NCBI GenBank assembly: GCA_030407315.1
Contig: JALQPE010000176.1
Span: 124,001 to 188,000, forward strand
DNA length: 64,000 nt
Reading direction: 5' to 3'
Source of the DNA: Asparagopsis taxiformis
Lineage: Eukaryota; Rhodophyta; Florideophyceae; Bonnemaisoniales; Bonnemaisoniaceae
The notes under the pieces were generated by a model. That model did not search any database. It was not told where the DNA came from and was given only the letters and a program-made list of their open reading frames with translations. Below, piece by piece: positions 20,499 to 31,156 of this stretch. The translations under genes were made by a program, and so were the position numbers. Numbering within the stretch: the first letter of the stretch is position 1; every line of letters begins with the position of its first letter.

Positions 20499-20879
20499 TT
20501 AGAATAAATGGGAGAAAGAGACAGAAGTGGTATGCAGCCAATTCGCAATCACAAACACCAAGTATAGAGGAATACCAGAAGTGACGGCCAGGAACAACCA
20601 GGCATAGCCGGTAGGCTCCCCCGACTTGCCGTCGACGAGTTGGATGCCGGTCAGCATAGATAGTGATACAAACTGTTGACACACCTCCGCCCATTGCTTC
20701 TCCTTTTTTCCCAGAGTTTGCATGCGTTCTCTCAACATTGCCATGTCCGCGTCCACTTCACCGCCGCACATCGGCGACAGCACAAACTCACTCTCGATGG
20801 CGCGTCTATCGCGCTCCTCGCGGTACGAGCTGTCGCTCGGTCGCAACGTCATCTTGCATGGCGTACATGCAACGCGCAT
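20499..20879 (-). CDS. Small protein with C-terminal membrane span, unknown
   Basis: The 126-residue frame (from the ATG at 20879; an ATG at 20978 would add 33 residues) starts with a CTPC pair followed by a basic, charged segment (YREERDRR). It continues through a helical middle and ends in a 22-residue hydrophobic stretch (AWLFLAVTSGIPLYLVFVIA, then NWL), which fits a tail-anchored or single-pass topology. I do not recognise the family. The downstream ATG is preferred because the longer form would overlap the first exon of the divergent rhomboid-like gene. Coding is moderately supported. Confidence 0.55.
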   Translation of the reverse strand: MRVACTPCKMTLRPSDSSYREERDRRAIESEFVLSPMCGGEVDADMAMLRERMQTLGKKEKQWAEVCQQFVSLSMLTGIQLVDGKSGEPTGYAWLFLAVTSGIPLYLVFVIANWLHTTSVSFSHLF

Positions 20880-20924
20880 GCGTCGCGTGTGGCACACTTC
20901 CTTAGTTTGAGTGCGCACATTGAG

Positions 20925-22547
20925 ATGCGTCGCAGAAGCAAAAGCAGTTCTTTGCAGTTGATTGCGTCTTGTTGTCATTGTGTAGATTTGCAGGTGTTTG
21001 TTCGGCTTTTGCTCGAGTTGCTAAGCGATAGGTACAGCGATCTCAAAAATACATACGCTTGCGCTGTTCCGACAACGATATCTTGGCGAGATGTATCTGC
21101 CGTGTGCACTGGCGTACAAAGATTTGGGCCATTTAGATTTCTGCAGCGCAATTGGACAGACTGGGATTTTTATGCCAACGGCACCGTCCATTCCCGGTCA
21201 TTCGTGGCACTCATCGCTCTCGAAGATAACTATGGACTGCCTACAAATTACAGTGCTCATCAAGTTGTACTGTAAGTCATTCAACTCACTGATGTTGCAT
21301 GCCGCCACACTGTTGCGCTGCGTCTCAGATGTGCTGTTGCCCAACCCTACTCGCCCGACCTCATCAAAGTCCCAACAGTCGTGCGCAACAAATTGGCACT
21401 TGCCCGTCCGATTTCCCATCCGGGATGTAGCATGAGTGCGTTGAGCACCTTGGTTTTTACCTTATTCCTGCTCTGGGTACTGGTTGCAACCAATCCCTCA
21501 AACGGAACCATTTCTTTCCGCAACTTTATCGAAGAACTAGAGAGTTCCCGCACTGCGCCACAAACCGTTTGTCGGCAGGGAAACTACCGTCGCATATGCG
21601 TTGAATCCCGACGAGCTTTTCCAGAGCTCAATGCAATCCTCAACTTCATTTTCACTCCCCATCGCACCTTTGTCTCTAACTACGATCCACTGCTGGACAT
21701 CGAATACGAAAGCGTCGACTTTGCCATTTTCACCATCATTGCCCCATTAGAAACGGAGAATTTCGACCGATCTCCAAGCGCCTTCATTGGCATCCTCGGC
21801 CACTGGCTGCCCATTCCCAGTCCGTCCCATCTCGCGGGCACATTTGAGCTTCGTCAATTGACGCGTTTCCTTCGTCGCCAAGTAGCAAAGGCGAAGCGTG
21901 TCACCTTTTCCGACCAAATAAACGGTCTTGAAAGCTTTCGCGAACGCATACTACCCGATCGGCCGTGGGAATGGCTCGTGGCGCTCTTCGTGGTGGTCGG
22001 CGCATTCTGGCTCATGTTCCCCGAAAAGTCTCGCAATCATCTCACGCTCACCTGGCAGAATGTTCGCCACCGACGAAACTGGTGGTGCATGGTGTTCTTC
22101 CACCTCTCTCACGGCGGATCCATGCTTCGTCTGTGTCGCACCATCATCTGCGTCAATTACATCGCGCCCATTCTGGTCTCCCGTCGCATCGTGACGCTGT
22201 CCGGGTTGTACGGCGTCGTTCTGACAGCAGCGGCGACTTCCACTGCGCTCGGTGTGCTCGTTCTGGTGCGTCGATACGTGTTTGGATCGCGCGAGGCGGA
22301 GACACGTGCGCCAATTGAAATAAATGGCGGCGGGGCGTGCGTGTATGCACTGCTCGTTGCAGCGTGTTTGTCTCCGTCCGGTTACGATAGTTTCCCCGGT
22401 GGTGCACGGCCTTTCGAACTGCTCATGGCTAACATTGCGTTTGATTCGTTCTTCCTAGCTGGACAGAAGAGGATTGCGGATTACATTGCACATACAGGCG
22501 CTGCTCTTGGTTCATGGCTGTTCTGTTCCATTAACCAGGTCGGTTGA
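20925..22547 (+). CDS. Rhomboid-like membrane protein, probably inactive, two exons
   Basis: Exons 20925-21271 and 21329-22547 join through a 57-base GTAAGT...CAG intron and give 521 residues in one frame. A membrane span begins near residue 151 (LVFTLFLLWVLVA), followed by a luminal-type domain with potential glycosylation sites. The C-terminal half (from about residue 330) has several membrane spans with rhomboid-like landmarks: WWCMVFFHLSHGG, resembling the H...H segment before the oxyanion site, and a final span with DYIAHTGAALG, resembling the catalytic-His span. Where active rhomboids have GxSG, this protein has INGGGACVYALL, with no serine. It therefore looks like a pseudoprotease, in the manner of iRhom or derlin-type relatives. 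Rhomboid assignment is by motif and is moderate; inactivity is inferred. The 5' start is the first ATG in the exon 1 frame and is uncertain. Confidence 0.65.
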
Positions 22548-22777
22548 GCATTTAGCATACCTACTACAACGGCGCAAGTACTGGAAAGGAATTTATTACA
22601 CAAATCTGTTTCTACATGTTTGGTAAATGTAATCTCCCGAATTTGATGCGGGCAGCTTGCATGCGAGATGTAGTAAAATATGTGTATTGTTTCAGTATTC
22701 ACAGTGCAAATCACTGATGCACGCTAGTACACGGACATTGTTAATCGTACAATTACAAAGGACACAGCAACCCAACA

Positions 22778-23494
22778 TCACTGCTCCTCACCGAACAGTC
22801 GAATACCACCTATCAAGCTGAGCCCAGCATTGACACATGCGCCAAACAAAGCGCCCAGAAAGTAGAACAACAAGCCGCTGGTCATCGGCGTGAGCAGCAC
22901 GCCAAGCACCAGCGCACTTGGTGCCGCATGCGTCTGCAAGGACGCGAGCGAGAAATGCGAACCGGACAAGTCCACTAAATTGGCATCAAAAAAATTGTAC
23001 GCCCACACGTAGAATTCCTTGCGGGGCCCACTACCCAGCACCTCTGCCGCCAGCTCGTCCAACAGCACATGCAATTCCTCATTGCCCCAGGCGGAGGCGG
23101 AGGCCGACGACAGCGCGAGGCCGCATATAGCCGCGAGACGCATGGCGGACAACATCGCGGCCAGCATGCCGAAAAAGAGCGCGATGGACGACACTCGCAC
23201 GCGACGCAAGGTGAATCCACTGCGACGCATTTGGTATTCCACGCCGTATGAAACGCGCATGTGCGGACGCGGGCGCAGACGCTGATTATGCGTGCGATGC
23301 GTAAGTGCCGATCGGGTGTATGCTGCATATTGACGCGCGATGTTGCCCGCCAGAGGATAGGCAGCTGCTAGCGGCGCCGAGATCTGCTCGCCTTGCGCAC
23401 CGCCGCGGATCAGCATGTCGTAGATGACGGCTGCCATGCGGGCCTGTTGCGCAATGGATTGCTGCTGTGCGGGGTTTGGTTGCTGAGTTGACAT
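22778..23494 (-). CDS. Multi-pass membrane protein of unknown function
   Basis: This 238-residue protein starts at the ATG at 23494; an upstream ATG at 23590 would add a His/Pro-rich leader. The N-terminal 100 residues are soluble, with Gln- and Ala-rich helix. At least one hydrophobic span follows (SSIALFFGMLAAMLSAMRLA) and continues into a second (ICGLALSSASASAW). A C-terminal pair of spans flanks TPMTSGLLFYFLGALFGA, followed by GLSLIGGIRLFG. I do not recognise the family. It lies convergent with the rhomboid-like gene and divergent from the BolA gene. Confidence 0.65.
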   Translation of the reverse strand: MSTQQPNPAQQQSIAQQARMAAVIYDMLIRGGAQGEQISAPLAAAYPLAGNIARQYAAYTRSALTHRTHNQRLRPRPHMRVSYGVEYQMRRSGFTLRRVRVSSIALFFGMLAAMLSAMRLAAICGLALSSASASAWGNEELHVLLDELAAEVLGSGPRKEFYVWAYNFFDANLVDLSGSHFSLASLQTHAAPSALVLGVLLTPMTSGLLFYFLGALFGACVNAGLSLIGGIRLFGEEQ

Positions 23495-23863
23495 TGTGCA
23501 CGAGGATGGTGGATGATGTGGAAGGAGCAATCTGGGACGATGATGGTGTCGGATGTGCGAATTGTCGTAGGGATGCTTGCTATGTGGCATGTACTGTAGA
23601 CTGTCGTGATTAGGGCCCGTTTCGAGGAGGCATCATGGACAATTTGTAACCAGATTAGTAATGCCTTGTGTCCATCTGTGACGTGAATTTCGTTTTAATT
23701 CATCGCTTTCAGAAGAGAGATTGCATCTTGGCTTCACGGCACTTTTCTTACAGTAATGTCGGCTACTGTAAGGTGGTCCCGCTCCCATGAACGTGTAAAG
23801 TTGCTGTAGAACCATTTCCTGTTCGCTGCCTTGTTGGTGGACGCTCCGCTCCACACCCAAGTC

Positions 23864-24166
23864 ATGGCATCCATCAGCCGCCAAGGGCCGTACTATCTGC
23901 GAATAACGCAAAAGCTAAACGCAGCTCTCAGTCCTACGCGTCTGGTGCTTACGGACGAATCGCATCTGCACGCCGGCCATAAAGAAAGCCCCGGTTTGCC
24001 GGAAACACACTTTGACCTCGACATTGTTTCGCAATCATTCGAGGGCCAATCCATGCTCCAGCGCCACCGGCACATCTATTCAATTCTCAAAGACGAGCTC
24101 GACGAGCGCGTGCATGCGCTCTCTATGAGGACCAAAACGCCCAAAGAGTCGCACAAATCATCGTAG
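23864..24166 (+). CDS. BOLA: BolA family protein
   Basis: This 100-residue BolA-domain protein shows PTRLVLTDESHLHAGH, ETHFDLDIVSQSFEGQS, LQRHRHIYSIL and ELDERVHALSMRTKTP, covering the whole domain. BolA proteins pair with monothiol glutaredoxins to bind [2Fe-2S] clusters and act in iron-sulfur delivery or iron sensing. The conserved histidine in the RHRHIY/VHAL half is present. Only about five residues precede the domain, so targeting is not evident from this start, and the in-frame upstream TTG at 23831 is not a plausible start. The gene is convergent with SPO11, with 21 bases between the stop codons. Confidence 0.93.
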   Translation: MASISRQGPYYLRITQKLNAALSPTRLVLTDESHLHAGHKESPGLPETHFDLDIVSQSFEGQSMLQRHRHIYSILKDELDERVHALSMRTKTPKESHKSS

Positions 24167-24187
24167 ACAACAAAAACCTAGTCGTCA

Positions 24188-25627
24188 TCATATGTAGTCG
24201 GCTCGTAAAATGGCGTTGAGCAGAAACGTATCGGACAAGTATCCAATCCCATCCGCATGCCCGTACAACCATTGCAGTTCGTATTTTCCCAACACATGCA
24301 TCTGCTCAATTTCGTGCGCGTACCTCCCATCTCCCCGAATCAAACTGTTACTGCGTTGCATCCCGGCCAGCAACCTCTGATCATTTGCTGTCAGAGGCTC
24401 GCCGCACAGCCCGATTTGTCGATTCTGTTGGATATGCCCTGCCCGTAGGCCGAGCCATCGAATGTTGCACACTGCATCATAAAATCGTAGTTGATCAGTT
24501 TTTGTCAGCTTACTAGATGCAATGCAAAATGATGTTTACTGCATGCTTTGAGTTGGATTGTACGAACCAAAACGACAACCTTCTATGGATGACCGCACGC
24601 TCCCGCGCCGATAACACTGCAATAGTGCGAGACCGTGCGGGTTGAAATCTGCCAGTCCAAGCACCCCAAGTCTTCGGTCGTAGTAAATGTCAGTGCTGAT
24701 TCGATATCCTACCTGTGATATGCTGCGTATGGTACGGCAAAGTGGTGACCTACCTCAGACGAGTTTCCAGAATGCTTGTCAAAGCCCTTGTTGCGATTGA
24801 CGGGTATCCCTTACCACAGATCAGTATGCATGGAAGCCTTTTGTAGAATTTGTCTTGAACAAGTCGCGTAAAGATTCCAAATTTCTCAATCACTGCCATC
24901 CACGCCAGCAAGTTGTTAGTTTATGCAAACTGAACGTCTAGCCTTTGCATCACAACGAAAAACATGGTTCCCACCTATAATGTATCTCGCAGTAGAATCA
25001 ACAACAACGGAACATACAGCACGCACATCTCCAGGAATCGGCCACCCGTTCTGCAATCATATCATATATGTTAGACAACAACAGATGCATAACCTACAAA
25101 ACGCTGCTTTGCATGCATACCGATCCAACATATTCACAATCAACGTGATAGAGGGAGTTTGCTGTCGCAATTCGCAAGCACCCAGCAACAACCCCTCGAG
25201 TAGCAGCGCCGATATTCAGAGCATATCGAGGCACACCGAGTACCGCTGATGCATCTAGAACGACCCCGTTTAGCTGTTCCTGGCATGAAAACGACTCAAT
25301 CAGCAGATAGTACAATTCGCGTTGCGAAATTCGTCGCTGCTCACGGAGCAAAAGGTGAACTTGTTGCAGTACCTGAAACAACTGCGAAATACTCTTCGCC
25401 GAGCGCGCCGAAAGCGTTCGAGATGTTACTTCATCCCCAAGCAATACTGCTCCAGATACAGAGTCCTCTATAGCATTGCTTGAACTTCGTTTTACCATGC
25501 ATATTTTGAAGTTCACTCGACCGCATGCGACATTACCGATAAACCAACAGCAGAGTTGCTCTATCCGCTCGCAGACTGTACGCGAGTCTTCTTCATCGCT
25601 GAGCAGTAAAGTTGGAAATGAAGACAT
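24188..25627 (-). CDS. SPO11: Meiotic recombination protein SPO11, five exons
   Basis: Exons (in coding order) 25627-25121, 25050-24975, 24892-24754, 24695-24568 and 24471-24188 sum to 1,134 bases, 377 residues, in frame. SPO11 makes meiotic double-strand breaks by a topoisomerase-VI-A-like reaction. QRELYYLL carries the Tyr pair (Y106/Y107; the second is the expected nucleophile). LGVPRYALNIGAATRGVVAG is the conserved winged-helix/linker block. The Toprim part has VIEKFGIF with the metal-binding Glu, ICGKGYPSIATR and LADFNPHG. The last exon has IRWLGL and a KYELQWL block near the end. Introns are 70, 82, 58 and 96 bases. The third junction and the donor of intron 4 (24567) are less certain than the others. 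The gene indicates that the organism has, or recently had, meiosis. Confidence 0.85.
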
Positions 25628-25784
25628 ATCCGCCCTGCGAATCGCGTTACTGTTCGTATCCTTGCCGTCCTAGTGCACACTATAAGTAGTGTATATATGC
25701 TAATTCACCAACAAAGATTATAGGAACGTTTCGTTCCATGTCGTCACATCCTTTATGTTACATAATGTACCACAAATCATATTC

Positions 25785-27263
25785 TCAACACTCGCTGAGT
25801 GAAGATGTCTCTGCCGTTTTATGAATATCAATGGATTCATTTCCCTCACCATCGTCTTTCCTGACAAGAACGAACTGTTCCTCATTTTTTGCATATTCCG
25901 GCACGCGAGCACGCAGTGCACGGTCAATGAGGACATTATTCTCCGAAATTCTGCGAGCGGTGTACTGACGCATAGCAACACACACATGTTTGGTGATAAG
26001 CGAAACCTGCTCCTTAACGATACTCTCCGCACTCCATTGTGTGCGTAAATTCGACTCGATAAGCTTTTTCAAAGCTTGCACATTCGCTTCCAGTGATTCC
26101 ATCTTTGACGCCATGCCATCGTTCCTCTTCCTCCCCTCGTTCAAATCATGCGCCGGGTACACTTCCATGATTACATTTTGCAAAGTGCTAACCGTACCTT
26201 GCACCTCATCAAACTTGCTCTGCAGAGCCTGCTCAAACGCGTAGCTCAACTCCATAGACTCGGCGGCCTTCTTCGATACCTCAGACATTTGTGATTCCAC
26301 ACGTTTGACCTTTGAACGCATAGTAGACGCAGCTTCCGCCGATGATACAGCACTTCGTTTCAGCTCTTGCACTTCCTTTTTCAATTCGCTTTCCTCATCA
26401 CGCTGCTCTGTCTCGTCCAACCGTTCCTGAGCAAGTGAAAATGACTTTTCAAGCTGTTCCAACTTGATTGCCTGTCTGTCCACCTGTGCACTGAGAGAAT
26501 CTTGCATGGTATACAGCCGATGGGACAAATCACGCGTCAAATCCGTCGCGGCTTGCATCTCTGCATCTTTGTTCTTTTGCGATGATCTCAACTTTGAAAT
26601 CGCGCTCTGATTGGCCTTGACCTGATCATGCACGGGTGTGACACGAGCGGCGATTTTCTGATCCACGTCAACGAGTTTCTGCATCATGTCCGTGCGATGG
26701 GCAACAACTTGAGCGGTAATAGCGTCCTGACGATGGTGAACAGCCTCTGTGCCAGCGCTGACGGCGCGTTCCAGCGAGGCGACTTTCTGGGATAACTGGG
26801 CAAACTCACGATCACGGTCTGCAAGTCGCTGCTGTAACGACTCGACGAGCTCGGAAAGCTCACGCTCCTTGGCGCTGAGATTGCTGGACGAAGAGTCCTC
26901 GTCAAAGCCCATGTCGGAGCTGATGGACGAGGTGTGCAGATTGGGGGAACCTGGCACGGGAAGCGCGGCGCTACCGAGGGCGCGCGCTACGGCGGACTGT
27001 ACGGCGGCATCGAGGGCGGCTGCAAGGGCTACGGTGGGTTCAGATGAAACGGGATCTTTGCGGTCGCGCTCTCGGGATGTGGGCTCTGGATCTTTCGGTG
27101 GCGCCGGTTGCCATATTGATGGGATCCATGGCGGTAGGGAAGGACCAGCGCTGGAGTTCAATGGAGGACTGGCAATGGCATCTGCTGTAACTGATGCTCG
27201 TTCCAGGGATGTGTGATGTCTGGCACCAGATACGTAACTTGCAGGGCGACGTCCACCTGCCAT
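25785..27263 (-). CDS. Long coiled-coil protein, unknown
   Basis: The intronless frame gives 492 residues. Residues 1-120 are Pro/Ser-rich and disordered, with an Ala-rich helix near 80-100. Residues about 125-360 are near-continuous heptad-like coiled coil (LSELVESLQQRLADRDREF and similar), with an interruption and more helix to about 440. The C-terminal 50 residues are acidic. No membrane span or enzyme motif is present. It probably serves as a structural or tethering protein (inference), and the family is not recognised. Confidence 0.75.
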   Translation of the reverse strand: MAGGRRPASYVSGARHHTSLERASVTADAIASPPLNSSAGPSLPPWIPSIWQPAPPKDPEPTSRERDRKDPVSSEPTVALAAALDAAVQSAVARALGSAALPVPGSPNLHTSSISSDMGFDEDSSSSNLSAKERELSELVESLQQRLADRDREFAQLSQKVASLERAVSAGTEAVHHRQDAITAQVVAHRTDMMQKLVDVDQKIAARVTPVHDQVKANQSAISKLRSSQKNKDAEMQAATDLTRDLSHRLYTMQDSLSAQVDRQAIKLEQLEKSFSLAQERLDETEQRDEESELKKEVQELKRSAVSSAEAASTMRSKVKRVESQMSEVSKKAAESMELSYAFEQALQSKFDEVQGTVSTLQNVIMEVYPAHDLNEGRKRNDGMASKMESLEANVQALKKLIESNLRTQWSAESIVKEQVSLITKHVCVAMRQYTARRISENNVLIDRALRARVPEYAKNEEQFVLVRKDDGEGNESIDIHKTAETSSLSEC

Positions 27264-29357
27264 TGGGATGATGCGCTTGTGCGCTGATAGATATTAAAAG
27301 AAAATTGGGAAGGTTTATGCCGACAGGGAGGCTGACGGCATAGTCGTTTGCTAGTGCGGATGCGGACGGGCGTAGGGTATGTGTGGACAGCGCCTCTTCG
27401 CTGGCCACGCATCATACACTTCTCTGCTACCGTTGGTGCCGCGTGGCTGGCAGCAATTATTTGCCAGCGGTGGGGCAACTGGCCCGTGGCGTATAGATAT
27501 TTGACAAATGAAAGTGGAATTAAGATTTGCTTGATAGTCGTGGTCAGCCAATTACTGAACGAGTGACGTTTCGAAGCATCTAAATTAAACTACTGTAGTG
27601 ACGCAGCTGAGGCTGCGCTCTCCGTAGATGTAGATGTTTCAACTTGTAGGATGTGTCAGTACTTGCTTCCAGACAGCCGATGCAGAAAGAGGAGATCGAA
27701 TACAGCACAGAAAGCGATGCATGCCTAATAAGCGTCCGTGCAGCATTCGACAGGATGTTTGTTGCTCAATGTGGAGAATAACAAGCTGTGAAAAACCTTT
27801 ATACAGATGCGAGGATGGTGCTTGTCACGTTTCGATAAGCGACAATACACTAAATCCGCGATGCAGCAGTGTATTCATCGCACACACACGGATTGAGGCA
27901 GATTTTTTTGACGATAATTACCGATATTTCTTTGCCCTAAATGAGGACCCCTGTATTACACCCGCTGTACAACCCATTTTTATATGTATAACCATTAGCA
28001 CGACCCATCAAGCCCGACACACTCGGTCAAATCCGATCACTCGACGAGCATGCATGACCGCACAGCCCGAAGAGTGAAGCGAGATAGATTACATGTGGAG
28101 CGAGCGCATGCATCGCATCTATCCACCCATGCTTTGCCTACACGCCAGCAGCGTGCCGTGCCGTGCCATGACATGCCGTGCCGTGCGCTACGGCACCGCG
28201 CGCCGCACACGTTGCGCAATACTTGCCAAACAGTCGCGCACGAACAGACTAGTGCAATGTTTCGCGTCGATACCACACAAACGTCCGCCGCATTCGCATC
28301 ATACGACCGCTCGTCAACTGGTATCCTGCAACGCGCGCACACCAGCAGAAACAAATTACCTACCGCGTCCTCGTGAACATTCGTCCAAAACCTTACATGC
28401 GCAATCCGTATTCGATACATCTATGACATTTTCCACCCAGCTGCACGTCTACGTAGTATGTCATTAACACATGGCTGAATTGCTGTGGTCAAGCTGGACA
28501 TGACATACAGTTGAGTCAATGCGTGCCACGCAGCTGCATGTATGCAACTGCAACAAGTCAGCTAATCGTCTCGTCTCGTTGCATTCCTCTCCCGTCGAAG
28601 GTGAATGGTTGTGTGCACTCTCTCCCATCGTATCAGCGGTCTGAATTCACTTTACAGACAGCAGTGCACTTGGTAGCGCAGCGTACCCAGGGCAGCGCGG
28701 CGCAGCGGCAACAACACTGTAACGTCTCATGTGAGACGGAGAAATTCAACGCTACAGTAACATAACATACTTTTACTGCCAGCTATCACTGTGCTGCTCT
28801 ACCGTACAGCAACATATACGCTGTGCGCACTGGGCTACTGCTTGCCTGCTGTCGTGCTCACAATGCTCAACTTGCGTATGAGATCAATAGTGCGCGCGCG
28901 CGACGTTAGCTCTGGTGCAGCAAAACTGCTCACTGTGATACTGCTACACCGTTCTGTTTCCGCCCTATCGAGATTGCGTCGTACATTACTTTATATGTTG
29001 GACAATGTTAAGTAACGGTCCAGTCCACGGTCCCGAGATCCATCCATCTCTTCTTGCCTGATGTAGATATCTGCCGGTACAAAAAAGCAGCCAGCTGTCG
29101 ATCTTGTAATCATCGTGATCTCAATCAATGCTACAAAAAAATTGCTTGTCCACCTTTTACTCGTTTAAGCGAAATTGCTATCTTCGACCTAGTCGCACAA
29201 TACATTACCATTGGTAACAACAATCGCAGAATATTATACACAAAGACATCAATGTCGCACGAGCGGTACGCGTGTTGCTCTAGGTTGCGATGAGTTTGTC
29301 TGAGGAATTTCGAGATACATGGCGACGGCAGTTGAGTACACAGTTGCATACAATAGC
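27264..29357. other. 2.1-kb stretch without a supported gene
   Basis: Several short frames on both strands (27634-28077, 28037-28420, 28791-29015) overlap one another and have no recognisable features. A small GTGCC-type tandem repeat lies at 28152-28187. Confidence 0.45.
28152..28187 (+). repeat. Short GTGCC-type tandem repeat
   Basis: Repeats of the CGTGC/GTGCC unit, three in a row then an interruption and two more, form a low-complexity GC-rich patch in a non-coding stretch. Confidence 0.6.
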
Positions 29358-30155
29358 TCACGGCGAGAGCGGTGCTGAGCTTTTCCTTGCGCGAACGACA
29401 TCCGAGTAGAGCATCCACAGACGCTCCATGAGCAGGAAGCGTTCTAGCGAATCAGGATCGGAGCGGATAGCATGCTGACGGCAGCTAATAATATCATCTG
29501 GATAGCGTCTGGTAGTTTCAACTCTGACATTGGGCCTTGGATTGGTGGGAGAGGCGGCTCGTCTGTAGCGCTTGATGACGTGCTTTCTCGGGCTGGAAGT
29601 GTACGATTCGATGGGCACGATCTCGTCCATGGGAGCAAACTGAACCTGAGGTTGGGAGGGCTTGACAGCATCGGGGAAGGTCGGCGGGAGTTTTCGGGAG
29701 GGTGTGTGCTGTTGCTTGGTTTGGCGCAGTGAGTTGCGGAAGCAGGAAGGCGGGAGGGATTTTGGTCTCGGAATGGAGGATGGAGGCGGGGTGTTGGTGT
29801 GTGGCGATGGGCCGTAGGTCGGGATCATGCTTCGGAGGAATACGGCAAACTCTGGAAGTTCTGCGGCGGCATAGTCAGTGAGCGAGATGTTTCGGATCTG
29901 CACAGCGGAGCGAATGGGATGGTGGTCGAGACGGGGCGGGCTGTGCGGGTCGAGATGGGTATGGGATCTGGAGTTGTCGTGAGAGGAGGAGGAGGAATCA
30001 CCGGAGCAGGAAGAATCGCAGGGATATAGGTCTGAATCGCTGGAGATTGGGGAATCAAGTGTGGGAAGACGACGGCTCCAGTCGCCGCGTCGGGGGCGAC
30101 GAGTCGGCATTGTCGATGTGGGTGGGCGGGCTGTCGGGGCGGACAGCTGCGACAT
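29358..30155 (-). CDS. Disordered Pro/Ser-rich protein, unknown
   Basis: The 265-residue frame starts at the ATG at 30155 (a TTG six codons upstream is not a likely start). The first 70 residues are Pro, Ser and Asp-rich. A short ordered block (IRNISLTDYAAAELPEFAVF) sits near residues 87-106, followed by more disorder. A basic C-terminal half (KHVIKRYRRAASP) leads to a helical tail (LERFLLMERLWMLYSDVVRA). I do not recognise the family. Coding is supported by length and the ordered islands only. Confidence 0.6.
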   Translation of the reverse strand: MSQLSAPTARPPTSTMPTRRPRRGDWSRRLPTLDSPISSDSDLYPCDSSCSGDSSSSSHDNSRSHTHLDPHSPPRLDHHPIRSAVQIRNISLTDYAAAELPEFAVFLRSMIPTYGPSPHTNTPPPSSIPRPKSLPPSCFRNSLRQTKQQHTPSRKLPPTFPDAVKPSQPQVQFAPMDEIVPIESYTSSPRKHVIKRYRRAASPTNPRPNVRVETTRRYPDDIISCRQHAIRSDPDSLERFLLMERLWMLYSDVVRARKSSAPLSP

Positions 30156-31156
30156 GGATGGGTAGGTGAGCAATTAAAGCGGTCAAGACAGTGTAGAGAC
30201 GATGGCGCAGCAGTCACGTTTGTATGAACACGGTGTGGACCGAATTTTGTGCGAAAAGTGGGAAACGTGTGTTATGATAAGGGGGAAAGGTCCATGAAAC
30301 GGACCAGTCCGTTGTACGTGGAATTTTTAATTGTAATGTCAGGTCAGGTCAGGCCACGCAGGGAAGGGAGCGCTTAGAGCAACGTAGAGTTGGAGAGAGA
30401 CGTTTGTCGTGGAACGCTAATAAAGCGTTAGAAATGAATTACAGCGGGCCATTCGCGGGCGGGGCAGGTTGCTCATGGGCCGGGCCGGGCCACGCCGGGC
30501 CATGGATGCAGTCCAACAACGACCGGGAAGCTGATGGAAACAGTCAACCACCTCGGATCATACCTGACTGTAAGACAGTTGATTTTCCCACGTTGTGCGT
30601 CAGCGCTTTCCCACTCACGAGCGCAGCGTTGGTGCGCGCATACCTCACCTTCCGCCACGATTTCAATCTCAACAAGTTAATCAGCCTCGGTCCCGTTTCG
30701 CCAATGCCGCTTATCACATGACATTGAGCAAACCCGCGCCAAGTATTTTTGGCAACCAAACGCAGACAGCGCTCCAACCAAACGGTGGAACTGTTGGAAC
30801 ACTGTCAAGGTACTACACCTTGTCATAGAAAACCTTTGCACACTGGCTCGCTTGTCCACCAACTATGGTCCTCCTCTCACCATTGCCATGCACCTGATGT
30901 CATTGTCATGCTCGTCTCCCGGCCCCAGCCTGCCCCGCGGCCACATTTTCGTAGCATCTCATACTGCTCCTGTCACGACTCGGGTTATTTATAGATCACA
31001 ACAAATTGTTCTCTCTAAACCTTTTACACCGCCACCTCATGTCCTTTACGTGGAGCTCATCTCACTTCGAAACAAACTTCCCGCACCGTAAAATTACCAT
31101 TACACCATGTTGAAGCAATTGTTACATTCCCACACCATGCCCTTCGCTAATGCTAA
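30156..31156. other. 1-kb intergenic region with GC-rich repeat
   Basis: No gene is visible. The region includes AGGTC tandem copies near 30340-30354 and a GGGCC array (30477-30501). It holds the promoter side of the disordered-protein gene and the 3' flank of the FG-GAP gene. Confidence 0.5.
30477..30501 (+). repeat. GGGCC tandem repeat
   Basis: Four to five GGGCC units, one interrupted by CAC, form a GC-rich patch in an otherwise AT-richer intergenic region. Confidence 0.65.
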
